A stretch of DNA of 64,000 nt from Achromobacter veterisilvae (GCF_900496975.1 NZ_UFQC01000001.1:298563-362562); one strand, 5' to 3'; counted from the stretch's first letter, positions 46,181 through 57,643 are shown. The notes: generated by a model from the letters alone, not told the origin. Program-made: numbers and translations.

Positions 46181-47380
46181 TCAGGCTAGGCCCAGGTTGC
46201 CAGCGTATACGCGCGCGGCGGCGTCAAGCGCAAGTATGTCGTCAAGACTGTTGAGCGTAACAGATGCTTGCCGCGCCTGCCACTCCAGGGAGGCCTCGAT
46301 CACCCTCGGAATCCAGGTATAAGGCAGCCGGCCGGCCAGGAACGCTTCGACGGCGACCTCATTGGCGGCGTTCAGGGCCACGCAGGCCCCCTGCCCGGCC
46401 CTCAAGGCCGCGAAGGACAGGGCCAGGCACGGGAAACGGGCCAGGTCGGGCTTTTCGAAGTCCAGCCGCCCCACGCGCGTCAGGTCCAGCGGGCCCACGC
46501 CGCTTTCCAGGCGTTCCGGGAAACCCAGGCCGTAGGCGATCGGCGTGCGCATGTCGGGCTGCCCAAGCTGCGCCAGCACGGATCCGTCGTCGTACTCCAC
46601 CATGGAGTGCACCACGCTTTGAGGATGCACCACGACCTCGATGCGGTCGGCCGGCATCGCGAACAGCCAGTGCGCCTCGATCACTTCCAGGCCCTTGTTG
46701 AGCATGGTGGCGGAATCCACCGAAATCTTGCGGCCCATGCTCCAGTTGGGATGGGCGCAGGCCTGGGCCGGCGTGACGTCGTGCAGGTCTTCCAGGTCCC
46801 GGCTCCGGAACGGGCCGCCGGAAGCCGTCAACAGCAGGCGCCGCACTCCCGGCGCGGAGGCGTCCGGGGCCACGGCTCGGACGCCCTTGGGCAGACATTG
46901 GAAAATCGCGTTGTGTTCGCTGTCGATAGGCAGCAGTTCGGCGCCGTTGTCGCGGATAGCCCGCATGAAGAGCGAGCCGGCGGCGACCAACGCCTCTTTG
47001 TTGGCCAGCAGCACGCGCTTGCCGCTGCGCGCGGCCGCCAGGGCGGCGGGCAGCCCCGCCGCGCCGACGATGGCGGCCATGACCGAGTCGCATTGCGGGT
47101 CGGCCGCGGTATCGGCCAGCGCCTGCGCACCCACCCGGATCTCGGGCATGGGCCGCGAGCCGTTCCAGGCGGCGGCGAACTTGCGGCGGGCGGCGGCGTC
47201 GGGCACCACCACCACGGCCGCGCGGCTGGCCAAGGCCTGCTCGGCCAGGCGCTCCATCCGGCTGTATGCGGACAAGGCATAAACCGCCAACCGCTCGGGG
47301 TGGCGGGCAATCACATCCAGCGTGCTTTCACCGACCGAACCGGTCGATCCCAGCACCACGACGCGTTGAAAAGCCGTCAA
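46181..47380 (-). CDS. dxr: 1-deoxy-D-xylulose 5-phosphate reductoisomerase
   Basis: 399 residues. NADPH binds at [14 protein letters not shown] near the start; [22 protein letters not shown] and [10 protein letters not shown] are the substrate and metal regions. It makes 2-C-methyl-D-erythritol 4-phosphate in the MEP isoprenoid pathway, which provides the undecaprenyl carrier made by UppS upstream. Its ATG overlaps the cdsA stop by 4 bases. Confidence 0.95.
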   Translation of the reverse strand: MTAFQRVVVLGSTGSVGESTLDVIARHPERLAVYALSAYSRMERLAEQALASRAAVVVVPDAAARRKFAAAWNGSRPMPEIRVGAQALADTAADPQCDSVMAAIVGAAGLPAALAAARSGKRVLLANKEALVAAGSLFMRAIRDNGAELLPIDSEHNAIFQCLPKGVRAVAPDASAPGVRRLLLTASGGPFRSRDLEDLHDVTPAQACAHPNWSMGRKISVDSATMLNKGLEVIEAHWLFAMPADRIEVVVHPQSVVHSMVEYDDGSVLAQLGQPDMRTPIAYGLGFPERLESGVGPLDLTRVGRLDFEKPDLARFPCLALSFAALRAGQGACVALNAANEVAVEAFLAGRLPYTWIPRVIEASLEWQARQASVTLNSLDDILALDAAARVYAGNLGLA

Positions 47381-48234
47381 AACAACACTCCAGACAAAAG
47401 TAGCGCGAACGGCGCGACGGGAAGGATCGCGTCGATGCGGTCATACACGCCGCCATGGCCGGGCAGCAGCGTGCTGGAATCCTTGCGGCCCGCGCGGCGC
47501 TTGAGCAGCGATTCGAACAGGTCGCCCACGATGGACACCACCCCCAGCAGCGCGGCGATCGGCAGCGCCAGCCAGAACGTCCAGCGTTCCACCAGGGCAT
47601 GGCCGAACGTGCCGCCCCACAGGCTGGACAGGCCGATCCAGACCACCGCGCCCAGCACGCCGGCGATGGCGCCTTCGATCGTCTTGCCCGGGCTGACCCG
47701 CGGCGCCAGTTTACGCCTGCCGAACGCCCGGCCCGCAAAATACGCCGCGATGTCGGCCACCCAGACGAGCGCCAGCAACGACACCACGAAGCCGGCCCCA
47801 TGCGCCACGAACATCTGCGCCAGCACGGCCCAGGCGGTGAAGGCCGCGGGAATGGAAAACAGGGACCAGCCCAGGCTGGCCGGGGGTGCGTCGGAACGGC
47901 CGCGCACGACCGCCGCCACGCCGAAGAACAGCCAGACGGCGGCCACGGCGGGCACCAGGTAGCGCAGCACCCAGGCCGGATCGGCCACCCCGCCGCGATC
48001 GCCCGCCAGCCAGGCGGAAGCCAGGGCCAGCATGCCGGCGAACAGCAGCGCGGCGACACCGACGGAAATCAGGGGGGAAGGCGGTTGCGGCAGCGTCAGG
48101 CGCAGCCACTCCCAATTGGCGCAAGCGGCCGCCAGGGCCAGCAAGGCGACGAACCACCAGGGATTCGCGCTGATCATCGCGGCGGCCAGGACGGCCAACA
48201 GGATGACGGCGGTAACGATACGCTGGCCCAACAT
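47377..48234 (-). CDS. cdsA: Phosphatidate cytidylyltransferase
   Basis: 285 residues with about eight membrane helices. The CDS signature near the C-terminus is complete: [12 protein letters not shown], then [12 protein letters not shown]. It makes CDP-diacylglycerol at the inner membrane for phospholipid synthesis. The uppS gene precedes it by 61 bases. Confidence 0.95.
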   Translation of the reverse strand: MLGQRIVTAVILLAVLAAAMISANPWWFVALLALAAACANWEWLRLTLPQPPSPLISVGVAALLFAGMLALASAWLAGDRGGVADPAWVLRYLVPAVAAVWLFFGVAAVVRGRSDAPPASLGWSLFSIPAAFTAWAVLAQMFVAHGAGFVVSLLALVWVADIAAYFAGRAFGRRKLAPRVSPGKTIEGAIAGVLGAVVWIGLSSLWGGTFGHALVERWTFWLALPIAALLGVVSIVGDLFESLLKRRAGRKDSSTLLPGHGGVYDRIDAILPVAPFALLLSGVLF

Positions 48235-48295
48235 GTGACGGTCTCCTCGTGTACGGCTCTGGAAAGACGCGCTTGTCGCCGTCTGGTTTACTTGC

Positions 48296-49060
48296 TTACT
48301 GCGCGCCGTCTTCGCCGAGCTGCGCGCTGGTGCGGCCGAAACGGCGTTCGCGCGTGCGGTACCAGTCGAAAGCGGCCTGGAGTTCCGCGGCGCCGAAATC
48401 CGGCCAGAAGCGGTCCGTGAAGTAGAACTCCGCGTAGGCCATCTGCCAGATCAGGAAATTGGAAATGCGTTGTTCGCCGCCCGTGCGGATGAACAGGTCG
48501 GGCTCCGGCGCCCAGGCCATGGAAAGGTGCCGGGACAGGCGCTCTTCGTCCACCCGTTGCGGCTGCGCCGCCAGCCCGGGCTCGGCCGCCAGCATGGCGC
48601 GGGTGGCCTGCAGGATGTCCCAGCGGCCGCCGTAGTTGGCCGCGACAGTCAGGTGCAGGCGGTCGTTGTGGGCGGTGCGCTCCTGGGCGGCGAAGATGAG
48701 CTCCTGCAAGCGGGGCTCGAACGCGCTCAGGTCGCCGATGACGTGCAGCCGCACGCCCTGCTCTTCCAGCTTGCCGACTTCGCGCTCCAGGGCCTGCACG
48801 AACAGGCGCATCAGAAGCGACACTTCCTCGGCGGGGCGGCGCCAGTTCTCCGAGCTGAAGGCGAAAAGCGTCAGGTAGCGCACGCCGGCGCGGCCGCAGG
48901 CCTCGACCACGCGCCGCACCGCCTGCACGCCCTTGGCGTGCCCCGCCGTGCGAGGCAGCAGCCGCCGCGTCGCCCACCGGCCGTTGCCATCCATGATGAT
49001 GGCCACGTGCTCGGGAATGTCGCGGGTATCGGGAACCGCCTGGGTCGAACTGGTTGCCAT
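48296..49060 (-). CDS. uppS: Undecaprenyl diphosphate synthase (cis-prenyltransferase)
   Basis: 254 residues from the ATG at 49060 ([11 protein letters not shown]). The catalytic Asp lies in [19 protein letters not shown] and [15 protein letters not shown] are the substrate motifs. It extends farnesyl diphosphate to C55, the lipid carrier for peptidoglycan and O-antigen. In-frame residues upstream of 49060 do not fit the family. Confidence 0.95.
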   Translation of the reverse strand: MATSSTQAVPDTRDIPEHVAIIMDGNGRWATRRLLPRTAGHAKGVQAVRRVVEACGRAGVRYLTLFAFSSENWRRPAEEVSLLMRLFVQALEREVGKLEEQGVRLHVIGDLSAFEPRLQELIFAAQERTAHNDRLHLTVAANYGGRWDILQATRAMLAAEPGLAAQPQRVDEERLSRHLSMAWAPEPDLFIRTGGEQRISNFLIWQMAYAEFYFTDRFWPDFGAAELQAAFDWYRTRERRFGRTSAQLGEDGAQ

Positions 49061-49191
49061 GGGTCTGGTGCTGCGCGCGGAGAGCCGGCGAAAAACGGAA
49101 ATACGGGGAAAAACCTGCGCCGTCGTTCCATCGCTACGTAGAAATACTGCGAAACAATGGACAGGACGGCGCGCAGGCAAGAAATCCTGGG

Positions 49192-49223
49192 CCCGGGCGC
49201 GGCCATTGGCGGTCGCGCCCGGG
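49192..49223 (-). terminator. GC-rich hairpin in the frr-uppS gap
   Basis: CCCGGGCGCG and CGCGCCCGGG form a perfect 10-bp stem over a 12-base loop, 12 bases after the frr stop. The minus strand shows no T-run behind it. It may be a partial terminator, an mRNA-stabilising or processing hairpin that lowers transcription into uppS. Confidence 0.45.
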
Positions 49224-49234
49224 GCGTGCAGGAA

Positions 49235-49795
49235 TTATACGGTCATGATTTCCGCTTCTTTCTGAGCCACCATCTTGTCGATGTCGGCCACGCTGCGGTC
49301 GGTCAGCTTCTGGACTTCGTCCTGCGAACGGCGTTCGTCGTCCTCGGAGATTTCCTTGTCCTTGACCAGTTTCTTCAGCGCTTCGTTGGCTTCGCGGCGC
49401 AGGTTGCGCACGGCCACCTTGGCGTCTTCGCCTTCGCTGCGGACCACTTTGGTCAAGTCGCGGCGGCGCTCTTCGGTCAGGGCGGGCATCGGCACGCGGA
49501 TGGTGTCGCCCATCGAGATGGGGTTCAGGCCCAGGTCCGATTCACGGATGGCCTTTTCGATCGGGCCGGCCATTTGCTTCTCGTAAGGCTGCACGCTGAT
49601 GGTACGGGCATCCACGAGGTTCACGTTGCCGACCTGGCTGATCGGCACGGGCGAACCGTAGTACTCGACCTGCACGTGGTCCAGGATGCCGGTGTGGGCG
49701 CGGCCCGTGCGGATCTTGGCCAGGTTGGTCTTGAGCGTGTCAAGCGACTTGGCCATCCTGGCTTCGGCGGATTTGCGGATTTCTGCGGCGCTCAT
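49235..49795 (-). CDS. frr: Ribosome recycling factor
   Basis: 186 residues, the standard length. The family core is clear: [19 protein letters not shown] near the start, then [36 protein letters not shown], and the three-helix coiled C-terminal part. It splits terminated ribosomes together with EF-G. It follows pyrH by 15 bases. Confidence 0.96.
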   Translation of the reverse strand: MSAAEIRKSAEARMAKSLDTLKTNLAKIRTGRAHTGILDHVQVEYYGSPVPISQVGNVNLVDARTISVQPYEKQMAGPIEKAIRESDLGLNPISMGDTIRVPMPALTEERRRDLTKVVRSEGEDAKVAVRNLRREANEALKKLVKDKEISEDDERRSQDEVQKLTDRSVADIDKMVAQKEAEIMTV

Positions 49796-49810
49796 GGAAT
49801 TTCCTTTTCT

Positions 49811-50605
<795 letters not shown>

Positions 50606-50621
50606 CTAAGCAAACTACCGA

Positions 50622-51500
50622 TCAGGCGCGGCCGGCGGCGGCGGCGGCAACCTCGGCGGCGAAATCGCTGGTCTTCTTCTCGATACCTTCGCCGACGACG
50701 AACAGCACGAACTTGCTGATCGAAGCGCCCTTTTCCTTGAGCATCTGCTCGACGGTGTGCTTGTCGCTCTTGACGAACGGCTGCGACAGCAGGGTGACTT
50801 CCTTCAGGAACTTCGCGACCGAACCTTCGACCATCTTGGCGACGATTTCAGCGGGCTTGCCCGATTCGGCGGCCTTCTGTTCGGCGACCGAACGCTCGGC
50901 GGCGATGTCGGCCGGGTTCACGCCATCGGCGTTCAGGGCCTTCGGCTTGGTCGCGGCGATGTGCATCGCCAGGTCCTTGCCCACTTCTTCCGAGCCGGTG
51001 TACTCGACCAGCACGCCGATCTTGCCGCCGTGCACGTAGCTGGCCAGCGCGTTCGGGGTCTCGATGCGCTCGAAGCGGCGGATCGAGATGTTTTCGCCGA
51101 TCTTGCCGATCAGGGCGGTGCGGGTGGTTTCGATCGTGCCTTCGCCGAAGGGCAGCGCCGACAGGGCGGCCACGTCGGCCGGGTTCTGCGTGGCGACCAG
51201 TTCGGCCAGCTTGTTCACGAAGCCGACGAAGTCGTCGTTCTTGGCGACGAAGTCGGTTTCGCAGTTGACTTCGATGACGGCGCCCTGCTTGGCGTCGGCG
51301 GAGATGAACAGGCCGATCAGGCCTTCAGCGGTCACGCGGGCGGCGGCCTTGCTGGCCTTGTTGCCCAGCTTGACGCGCAGGATTTCCTCGGCGCGGGCCA
51401 GATCGCCCTCGGCTTCCGTCAAGGCCTTCTTGCACTCCATCATGGGGGCGTCGGTCTTTTCGCGCAGTTCCTTGACCAGGGCAGCGGTAATTTCAGCCAT
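50622..51500 (-). CDS. tsf: Elongation factor Ts
   Basis: 292 residues. The UBA-like N-terminus has [18 protein letters not shown], and [13 protein letters not shown] is the second family signature contacting EF-Tu. It exchanges GDP for GTP on EF-Tu. It lies 181 bases after rpsB on the same strand. Confidence 0.96.
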   Translation of the reverse strand: MAEITAALVKELREKTDAPMMECKKALTEAEGDLARAEEILRVKLGNKASKAAARVTAEGLIGLFISADAKQGAVIEVNCETDFVAKNDDFVGFVNKLAELVATQNPADVAALSALPFGEGTIETTRTALIGKIGENISIRRFERIETPNALASYVHGGKIGVLVEYTGSEEVGKDLAMHIAATKPKALNADGVNPADIAAERSVAEQKAAESGKPAEIVAKMVEGSVAKFLKEVTLLSQPFVKSDKHTVEQMLKEKGASISKFVLFVVGEGIEKKTSDFAAEVAAAAAGRA

Positions 51501-51528
51501 GTTTGCTCCAATTTTGCTAGAGACTTGC

Positions 51529-51542
51529 CCCGGCGGGCCGGG
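51529..51542 (-). terminator. Small GC hairpin between rpsB and tsf (possible attenuator)
   Basis: CCCGG and CCGGG form a 5-bp stem over a CGGG-type loop in the 181-base rpsB-tsf gap, about 30 bases before the tsf start. In E. coli a partial terminator between these two genes adjusts their ratio; whether this hairpin does so is a guess. Nothing else is visible in the gap. Confidence 0.25.
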
Positions 51543-51681
51543 ACAGTGGTGTGATTCGATGGGACATCCGCGATTCGCGGATCGGGAAGATGGGAGCCCA
51601 CCTTCGCTGTGCCGGCGAGGCGGGAGCAGGCCGGAATCCCGGACCGCTCCCAGACGCTAACCGCCGGACATGACAACTGGC

Positions 51682-52431
51682 TTAGGCCTGGTTGTCCTGC
51701 ACTTCGACGAACTCTTCCTGGCCTTCGCCCAGTTCTTCGACCAGGCCGTTCAGGTTCTGTTCGCGGCCTTCCAGCACGGCGTCGGCGATGCCCTTGGCGT
51801 ACAGCGCGATGGCCTTGGCCGAGTCGTCGTTGCCGGGGATGACGTAGTCGATGCCGTCGGGCGAGTGGTTGGTGTCAACCACGGCCACGACCGGGATGCC
51901 CAGCGTCTTGGCTTCGGCGATGGCGATCTTGTGGTAGCCGACGTCGATCACGAACATGGCGTCGGGCAGGCCGTTCATGTCCTTGATGCCGCCGATCGAC
52001 TTGTTCAGCTTGTCCAGTTCGCGCTGGAACAGCAGGCCTTCCTTCTTGATCATGCGCTCGGCGCCGCCTTCGGCGACCACGGCTTCCATGTCCTTCAGGC
52101 GCTTGACCGAGGTCTTGACCGTCTTGAAGTTGGTCAGCATGCCGCCGAGCCAGCGGGCGTCGACGAAGGGCATGCCGCAACGGGCGGCTTCGGCGGCGAC
52201 CAGTTCGCGCGCGGCGCGCTTGGTGCCGACGAACAGGATGTTGCCACCGCGAGCAGCCAACTGCTTCACGAACTTGGTGGCTTCCTGGTACTTATCAACC
52301 GTCTTTTCGAGGTTGATGATGTGAATCTTGTTGCGATGGCCGAAGATATACGGGGCCATCTTGGGGTTCCAGTAACGGGTCTGGTGACCGAAGTGGACAC
52401 CCGCTTCCAGCATTTCGCGCATCAAAGACAT
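51682..52431 (-). CDS. rpsB: 30S ribosomal protein S2
   Basis: 249 residues from the ATG at 52431, which has GGAG 6 bases ahead; a TTG 12 bases upstream lies inside that ribosome site. [22 protein letters not shown] and [16 protein letters not shown] are the first S2 signature, and a later [19 protein letters not shown] the second. It binds late to the small subunit near S1. First gene of the long minus-strand cluster. Confidence 0.97.
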   Translation of the reverse strand: MSLMREMLEAGVHFGHQTRYWNPKMAPYIFGHRNKIHIINLEKTVDKYQEATKFVKQLAARGGNILFVGTKRAARELVAAEAARCGMPFVDARWLGGMLTNFKTVKTSVKRLKDMEAVVAEGGAERMIKKEGLLFQRELDKLNKSIGGIKDMNGLPDAMFVIDVGYHKIAIAEAKTLGIPVVAVVDTNHSPDGIDYVIPGNDDSAKAIALYAKGIADAVLEGREQNLNGLVEELGEGQEEFVEVQDNQA

Positions 52432-52471
52432 AACTTTCTCCAAGGGTTGGTTTCTTGCGCCGCACCTGCAT

Positions 52472-52527
52472 CAGCCTCTGGCTGACACCCTGGGTGGTGT
52501 TGCGCGCGATTTCCCGCAACATGCGGG
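52472..52527 (-). promoter_or_regulatory. Structured leader of rpsB
   Basis: Three hairpins lie just upstream of the rpsB start: CAGCC-TCT-GGCTG (52472-52484), ACACC with GGTGT (52485-52500) and CCCGCA-ACA-TGCGGG (52513-52527). Behind them on the minus strand is TTAAAATTTT, a possible -10 region. S2 is known to repress its own operon by binding the rpsB leader; these hairpins are the natural candidate. Base-level match to the known leader family was not tested. Confidence 0.45.
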
Positions 52528-53240
52528 ATGACAAAATTTTAACCGGGCCGGCCGATCACTGCCGCAATAACTCCGGCGTTCCAGGCAAGTTCGCCCTGGA
52601 CGCCCCTTACTACGCTGCCGCGATAAACCCAGACGGCCGCCACGACGAGAACCTTGCGCCGCATGCTGCATCGCGTCTCCCGACCCGCCAGGAATTTCCT
52701 GGAAGTTTCTTCGAGACGCACCCGGACCTGTTTTGTTGGCGGCGAAATCCAGCTCTGGAAAATCCAGCTCTTCGCGTTCGGGCACGGGACCGAAATCCCA
52801 CTCCACTCGACCGCGCATCGGACCATCGGGGCATTTCTTAAGAAAACACGAGTGTTTTCAAGAACTTAATCCGACGTCCATACCGAGCGCAGATCCTGAA
52901 CCTGCATCGCCGCTCTAAAACATGACCAGGCTTGCAAGCACGCCGCGCCCCGGTTCGTGCCAGCCATGGAACCGCCGCCGCCCGCGCCTCCCGGCCCGCA
53001 TCCGCTGCGCGCTTCCCGCCCCCGGCACCCGCGGCCTGCCCGATTTCGCTCCACAACCTTCGCTTGCGGTGAAACTTCGGGGCCTGCCGCCGATCCCAAT
53101 GACTGGATCCGCACAACTGGAATACCTGCCGGGCTTGCAACAGACTGGCGCCAACGCCACCTGCCAGCACCCGCCGGGATCGGCTCTTGCCGTTACCCAG
53201 TAGTTGTACTGCCTGTATTGCCTACCACTACTACTATGCA
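52528..53240. other. Long gap between rpsB and map, no convincing gene
   Basis: This is the longest stretch without an assigned gene. Several frames of 80-130 codons exist on both strands, but they are rich in Pro/Arg, lack ribosome sites and show no family features. A perfect 18-base palindrome GAAAACACGAGTGTTTTC is at 52842-52859 within an AT-rich patch; it could be an operator or a weak terminator. The rest has normal GC and reads like degraded or untranslated sequence. A small RNA upstream of rpsB is possible but not seen. Confidence 0.5.
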
Positions 53241-53268
53241 TCCCTAAAAATTTAGGGAAGCCTATAAT
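53241..53268 (+). promoter_or_regulatory. Palindrome plus -10 box upstream of map
   Basis: TCCCTAAA-AA-TTTAGGGA (53241-53258) is a perfect 18-base palindrome. It is followed by TATAAT at 53263-53268, 50 bases before the map start. At the matching -35 distance there is no TTGACA-like box, and the palindrome covers that place, so a regulator probably acts there. Confidence 0.5.
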
Positions 53269-53318
53269 TCTACTATCCTTTCAAGCAGACATTCAAGCGA
53301 CTTTAGTCAAGCTACTCC

Positions 53319-54140
53319 ATGGGCACCATTACCAATCAAGCCGACCTGGCCAAGATGCGCGCGGCCTGCCAGGACGCCGCCAAGATCCTCGATTTCATCA
53401 CCCCCCACGTCAAGCCGGGCGTCACCACCGGCGAGCTGGACCGCCTGTGCCTGGAATACCTCACCGACGAGCTGCGCGTGAAATCCGCCACGGTGGGCTA
53501 CGCGCCCCCCGGCTACCCGCCCTTCCCCGGCGCCATCTGTACCTCGGTGAACCATCAGGTCTGCCACGGCATCCCCGGCGACAAGGTGCTGAAAAACGGG
53601 GACTCATTGAACATCGACGTCACCATCATCAAGGACGGCTGGTTCGGCGACACCAGCCGCATGTACGCCGTGGGCGAACAATCCATCCTGTCGCGCCGCC
53701 TCAGCGAAATCACCTTCGAGTGCATGTGGAAAGGCATCCAGCAGGTGAAGAACGGCGCCACGCTCGGCGACGTGGGCAACGCGATCCAGAAGCACGCCGA
53801 GGCCAACGGCTTCTCCGTGGTGCGCGAATTCTGCGGCCACGGCATCGGCCAGCGCTTCCATGAAGACCCGCAGGTGCTGCACTACGGCAAGCCGGGCACG
53901 GGCGTGCCGCTGACGACGGGCATGCTGTTCACCATCGAACCGATGATCAATGCCGGCCGCCGCGAGATCCGCCAGTTGTCCGACGGCTGGACGGTCGTCA
54001 CCCGGGACCACAGCCTGTCCGCCCAATGGGAGCATGCTGTCTGCGTGACCGAGACCGGTTGCGAAGTCCTGACCCTGTCGCCCGGCATGCCCCAGCCGCC
54101 GGCCTTCATCGCCGAACCCATCGTCATCCCCGCCGTCTGA
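53319..54140 (+). CDS. map: Methionine aminopeptidase, type I
   Basis: 273 residues. The five metal ligands are seen: Asp in NIDVTIIKDGWFGDTSRMY (two Asp), His in FCGHGIG, Glu in FTIEPMIN and Glu in WEHAVCVTETG. It removes the initiator Met from new proteins. The divergent place next to rpsB and directly before glnD (19 bases) is conserved in proteobacteria. Confidence 0.96.
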   Translation: MGTITNQADLAKMRAACQDAAKILDFITPHVKPGVTTGELDRLCLEYLTDELRVKSATVGYAPPGYPPFPGAICTSVNHQVCHGIPGDKVLKNGDSLNIDVTIIKDGWFGDTSRMYAVGEQSILSRRLSEITFECMWKGIQQVKNGATLGDVGNAIQKHAEANGFSVVREFCGHGIGQRFHEDPQVLHYGKPGTGVPLTTGMLFTIEPMINAGRREIRQLSDGWTVVTRDHSLSAQWEHAVCVTETGCEVLTLSPGMPQPPAFIAEPIVIPAV

Positions 54141-54159
54141 AGCCCCGCCGCCCGCCGCC

Positions 54160-56766
54160 ATGACCGCCGACACCCTCAGCGCCCTGCGCGAACGCATCCA
54201 GCAATCCCGGCGGACGGCAGTGGCCCAGTTCCGCGGGCACGAACGTCCGGACACCCTGCTGTCCGAACTGCGCCGCATCGTGGACGCCGCGCTGCGCGAC
54301 CTGGTCAAGCACTGCCCGCTGCCGGCCGGCGCCACGCTGGCGGCCGTGGGCGGCTACGGGCGCGGCGAACTCTACCCCCATTCGGACGTCGACCTGCTCA
54401 TCCTGCTGCCGCACGCCCCCACGCTCGAGGACGAGGCGGCCATCGAGCGGCTGGTGGCCTCGCTGTGGGACCTGGGCCTGGAACCCGGCCACAGCGTGCG
54501 CACCATCGAGGACTGCGAACGCGAGGCCGACGCCGACATCACGGTGGAAACGGCCCTGCTGGAATCCCGCTGGCTGGCCGGCAGCCGCGCGCTGATGAAG
54601 AAGTTCGAGGCCGCGACCAAGTCCCGCCTGGACCCGCGCGCCTTCTTCCGCGCCAAGCGCGTCGAAATGCAGCAGCGCCACGCCCGCTACCACGACACGC
54701 CCTACGCGCTGGAGCCGAACTGCAAGGAATCCCCCGGCGGCCTGCGCGACCTGCAGGTCATCCTGTGGATGGCGAGGGCGGCCGGCTTCGGCGATAGCTG
54801 GCGCTCGGTGGCGCAGGCCGGCCTGCTGACCTCGTCCGAGGCGCGCGACCTGCGCAAGGCGGAACAGGCGTTCAAGCGGCTGCGCATCGAACTGCACCTG
54901 CTGGCCAATCGCCGCGAGGACCGCGTGCTGTTCGACCTGCAGCCCGCGCTGGCCGAGGTCTACGGCATCCACGCCACCGCCACGCGCCGCGGCAGCGAAC
55001 TGCTGATGCAGCGCTACTACTGGGCCGCGCGGCTGGTGACGCAGTTGAACGGGATCCTGGTGCAGAACATCGAGGAGCGGCTGTTTCCGCGTCCCGACAG
55101 CGATGCCCGCGACATCGACGACGATTTCCGCAACCTGCGCGACCGCTTGGACATCATTCGCGACGACGGCTTCGAACGCAATCCCACGTTGCTGCTGCGC
55201 GCCTTCCTGGTGATGCAGCAGCACCCGGAACTGACCGGCATGTCGGCCCGCACCCTGCGCGCCATCTGGCATTCGCGGCACCGCATCGACGCGCAGTTCC
55301 GCCGCAACCCGGTCAATCGCAAGCTGTTCCTGCAGATCCTGCAGCAGCCGCGCGGCATCGTGCACGAGCTGCGGCGCATGACCATGCTGAACATCCTGCC
55401 GCGCTACCTGCCGGTCTTCCGCCGCATCGTGGGCCAGATGCAGCACGACCTGTTCCACGCGTATACCGTGGACCAGCACACGCTGGCGGTCGTGCGCAAC
55501 CTGCGCCGCTTCACCATGCCCGAGCACGCCCAGGAATATCCGCTGGCCAGCCAGTTGATCGCCGGGCTGGACCGGCACTGGCTGCTGTACGTGGCGGCGC
55601 TGTTCCACGACATCGCCAAGGGCCGCGGCGGCGACCACTCCGAACTCGGCGCGCGCGAAGTCCGCAAGTTCGCCCAGGATCACGGCATGGAGCCCGAGGA
55701 CACGGCGCTGGTCGAGTTCCTGGTCCGCCAGCATCTGCTGATGTCGGCCGTGGCGCAGAAGCGCGACCTGTCCGACCCGGCCGTGGTGCAGGACTTCGCG
55801 GCCACCGTGAAGGACGAGCGCCACCTGACCGCCCTCTACCTGCTGACGGTGGCCGATATCCGCGGCACCAGCCCCAAGGTCTGGAACGCCTGGAAGGGCA
55901 AGCTGCTCGAAGACCTGTACAAGCTGACCCTGGCCGCCCTGGGCGGCGCGCACGCCGACGCGCACACCGTGCTGACGGAGCGCAAGGAGGAAGCCGCCCG
56001 CCTGACCCGGCTGGCGGGGCTGCGCGACGACGCCCGCGAAGCCTTCTGGAACCAGTTGGACGTGGCGTACTTCCTGCGCCACGACGCCTCGGACATCGCC
56101 TGGCACACGCGCCACCTGTACCACCAGGTCGAGCCGGCGCAGGCGGTGGTCAAGGCCCGCCCCACCGAACACGGCGAAGGCCTGCAGATCATGGTGTACA
56201 CCCGCGACGCGCCCGACCTGTTCGTGGCCATCTGCGGCTATTTCGACGCCAAGTCCCTGTCCATCCAGGACGCCCGCATCCACACCACGCGCCACGGCTG
56301 GGCGCTGGACAGCTTCATCGTGCTGCTGCCGGAAGGCGCCAGCGACCTGCGCGCCCAGGCCACCCTGGTCGAACACGAACTGGCCGAACGGCTGAAGGAT
56401 CCGCAGGCCGCGGCCCAGCCGCAGCACTCCCGCGGCGGCTATTACGGCCGCGGCCGCCAGTCCCGCGTCTCGCGGGTGTTCCCGGTCATGCCGCAGGCGG
56501 AACTGCAGCCCGACGAGCGCAGCACGTCCTGGCGCCTGTCCGTGACGGCCACCGACCGGCCCGGCCTGCTGCACGCCCTGGCGCGCGTCTTCGCCCGCCA
56601 CGAAGTGAACCTGGTCATGGCCAAGATCATGACGCTGGGCGACCGGGTCGAAGACGTGTTCATCGTGGACGGCTCCGCGCTGGCCCGGCCGCGCAGCCAG
56701 ATGCAGTTCGAACGCGACGTCCTGGACGCGCTGGCGGGCGAGGAAGCCGGGCAGCAGGCCGCCTGA
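54160..56766 (+). CDS. glnD: PII uridylyltransferase/uridylyl-removing enzyme
   Basis: 868 residues. Domain order: nucleotidyltransferase (GGYGRGELYPHSDVDLLIL, about residues 67-85), helical linker, HD hydrolase domain (FHDIAKGRGGDHSELGARE, near 485), and two ACT domains at about 690-760 and 795-868. It adds UMP to PII proteins when nitrogen is short and removes it when glutamine is plentiful. Follows map by 19 bases, likely the same transcript. Confidence 0.96.
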   Translation: MTADTLSALRERIQQSRRTAVAQFRGHERPDTLLSELRRIVDAALRDLVKHCPLPAGATLAAVGGYGRGELYPHSDVDLLILLPHAPTLEDEAAIERLVASLWDLGLEPGHSVRTIEDCEREADADITVETALLESRWLAGSRALMKKFEAATKSRLDPRAFFRAKRVEMQQRHARYHDTPYALEPNCKESPGGLRDLQVILWMARAAGFGDSWRSVAQAGLLTSSEARDLRKAEQAFKRLRIELHLLANRREDRVLFDLQPALAEVYGIHATATRRGSELLMQRYYWAARLVTQLNGILVQNIEERLFPRPDSDARDIDDDFRNLRDRLDIIRDDGFERNPTLLLRAFLVMQQHPELTGMSARTLRAIWHSRHRIDAQFRRNPVNRKLFLQILQQPRGIVHELRRMTMLNILPRYLPVFRRIVGQMQHDLFHAYTVDQHTLAVVRNLRRFTMPEHAQEYPLASQLIAGLDRHWLLYVAALFHDIAKGRGGDHSELGAREVRKFAQDHGMEPEDTALVEFLVRQHLLMSAVAQKRDLSDPAVVQDFAATVKDERHLTALYLLTVADIRGTSPKVWNAWKGKLLEDLYKLTLAALGGAHADAHTVLTERKEEAARLTRLAGLRDDAREAFWNQLDVAYFLRHDASDIAWHTRHLYHQVEPAQAVVKARPTEHGEGLQIMVYTRDAPDLFVAICGYFDAKSLSIQDARIHTTRHGWALDSFIVLLPEGASDLRAQATLVEHELAERLKDPQAAAQPQHSRGGYYGRGRQSRVSRVFPVMPQAELQPDERSTSWRLSVTATDRPGLLHALARVFARHEVNLVMAKIMTLGDRVEDVFIVDGSALARPRSQMQFERDVLDALAGEEAGQQAA

Positions 56767-56847
56767 ACGCGGCGGGCTTTCCCGCCGTCGCCAGCGCCGC
56801 GCGGACGGCATACAATCCCGGTTTTCGGCCACGCGGCGTCCGTTCCT

Positions 56848-57561
56848 ATGCAGCTCAATGACTATCTGCGCGTTTTCGGGAGCAGTTTTTTCTTTGCGCT
56901 GGCGACCCTGCTGCCTTTCCTGAATCCGCCCGCGATCGCGCCGATCTTCCTGTCGCTGACCGAAGGGGCGTCGTCCTCGACGCGGGTGGTGCTGGCCCAG
57001 CGGGTCGCCGTCAACGTCTGCCTGATGCTGATCGTGGCCATGGTCGCCGGCAACGTGCTGCTGAGCTTCTTCGGCATTTCGCTGTCCATCGTGCGGGTCG
57101 GCGGCGGCATGCTGGTGATCGCCAGCGCCTGGCGGCTGGTGAATTCGCCCGACGCCGACACCGAGCGCGTGGCGCGCATGGCGGAATCGTTCACCCCTGA
57201 AATGGCCAAGGCCCGCGCCTTCTATCCGCTGACCTTCCCCATCAGTTGCGGCCCGGGCTCGATCGCCGCCGCCATCACCGTCGGGGTGTCGCTGCGCGAC
57301 CAGAACCACGTGCTGAGCCTGGTGCGCCTGGGCGGATCCATCCCCGGCATCATCGTCGTCTCCGTCACGCTCTACATCTGCCTGCGCTTCGCCGCGCAGA
57401 TGCTGCACCGGCTGGGCGATAATGGCACCGCCGTGTTCATGCGCCTGTCGGCCTTCATCATGTTGTGCCTGGGCGTGCAGATCTTCTGGGAAGGCTCGCG
57501 CGAACTGTTGCTGGGCGTCCTGCAGCAAGTGATGCAACCAATTCCGGTTCCCACGGCCTAA
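56848..57561 (+). CDS. MarC family integral membrane protein
   Basis: 237 residues with six membrane helices. The opening FALATLLPFLNPPAIAPIFLSLTEG and the second half PLTFPISCGPGSIAAAITVG carry the duplicated NP-containing MarC motif. Role unknown; despite the name it is not involved in multiple antibiotic resistance. Transcribed after glnD with 81 bases between. Confidence 0.9.
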   Translation: MQLNDYLRVFGSSFFFALATLLPFLNPPAIAPIFLSLTEGASSSTRVVLAQRVAVNVCLMLIVAMVAGNVLLSFFGISLSIVRVGGGMLVIASAWRLVNSPDADTERVARMAESFTPEMAKARAFYPLTFPISCGPGSIAAAITVGVSLRDQNHVLSLVRLGGSIPGIIVVSVTLYICLRFAAQMLHRLGDNGTAVFMRLSAFIMLCLGVQIFWEGSRELLLGVLQQVMQPIPVPTA

Positions 57562-57643
57562 GCAGTTCGCGCCAAAAGGGCGCCTCGCGCGAGGCCCCCG
57601 CGTCGCCGGACGCCCGGCCCCTCACAACCCTTACCGCAGAACA

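Noticed and set aside
52455..53247. Several frames of 80-130 codons on both strands in the rpsB-map gap
   Set aside because: They overlap one another on both strands, have no ribosome sites and show biased Pro/Arg content, so none can be supported as a gene.
54124..57537. A 1137-codon open frame on the minus strand, opposite glnD and marC
   Set aside because: It is the mirror of genuine genes in high-GC DNA. Its protein is Gln/His/Arg/Ala-rich with no family features, whereas the plus strand encodes complete GlnD and MarC.
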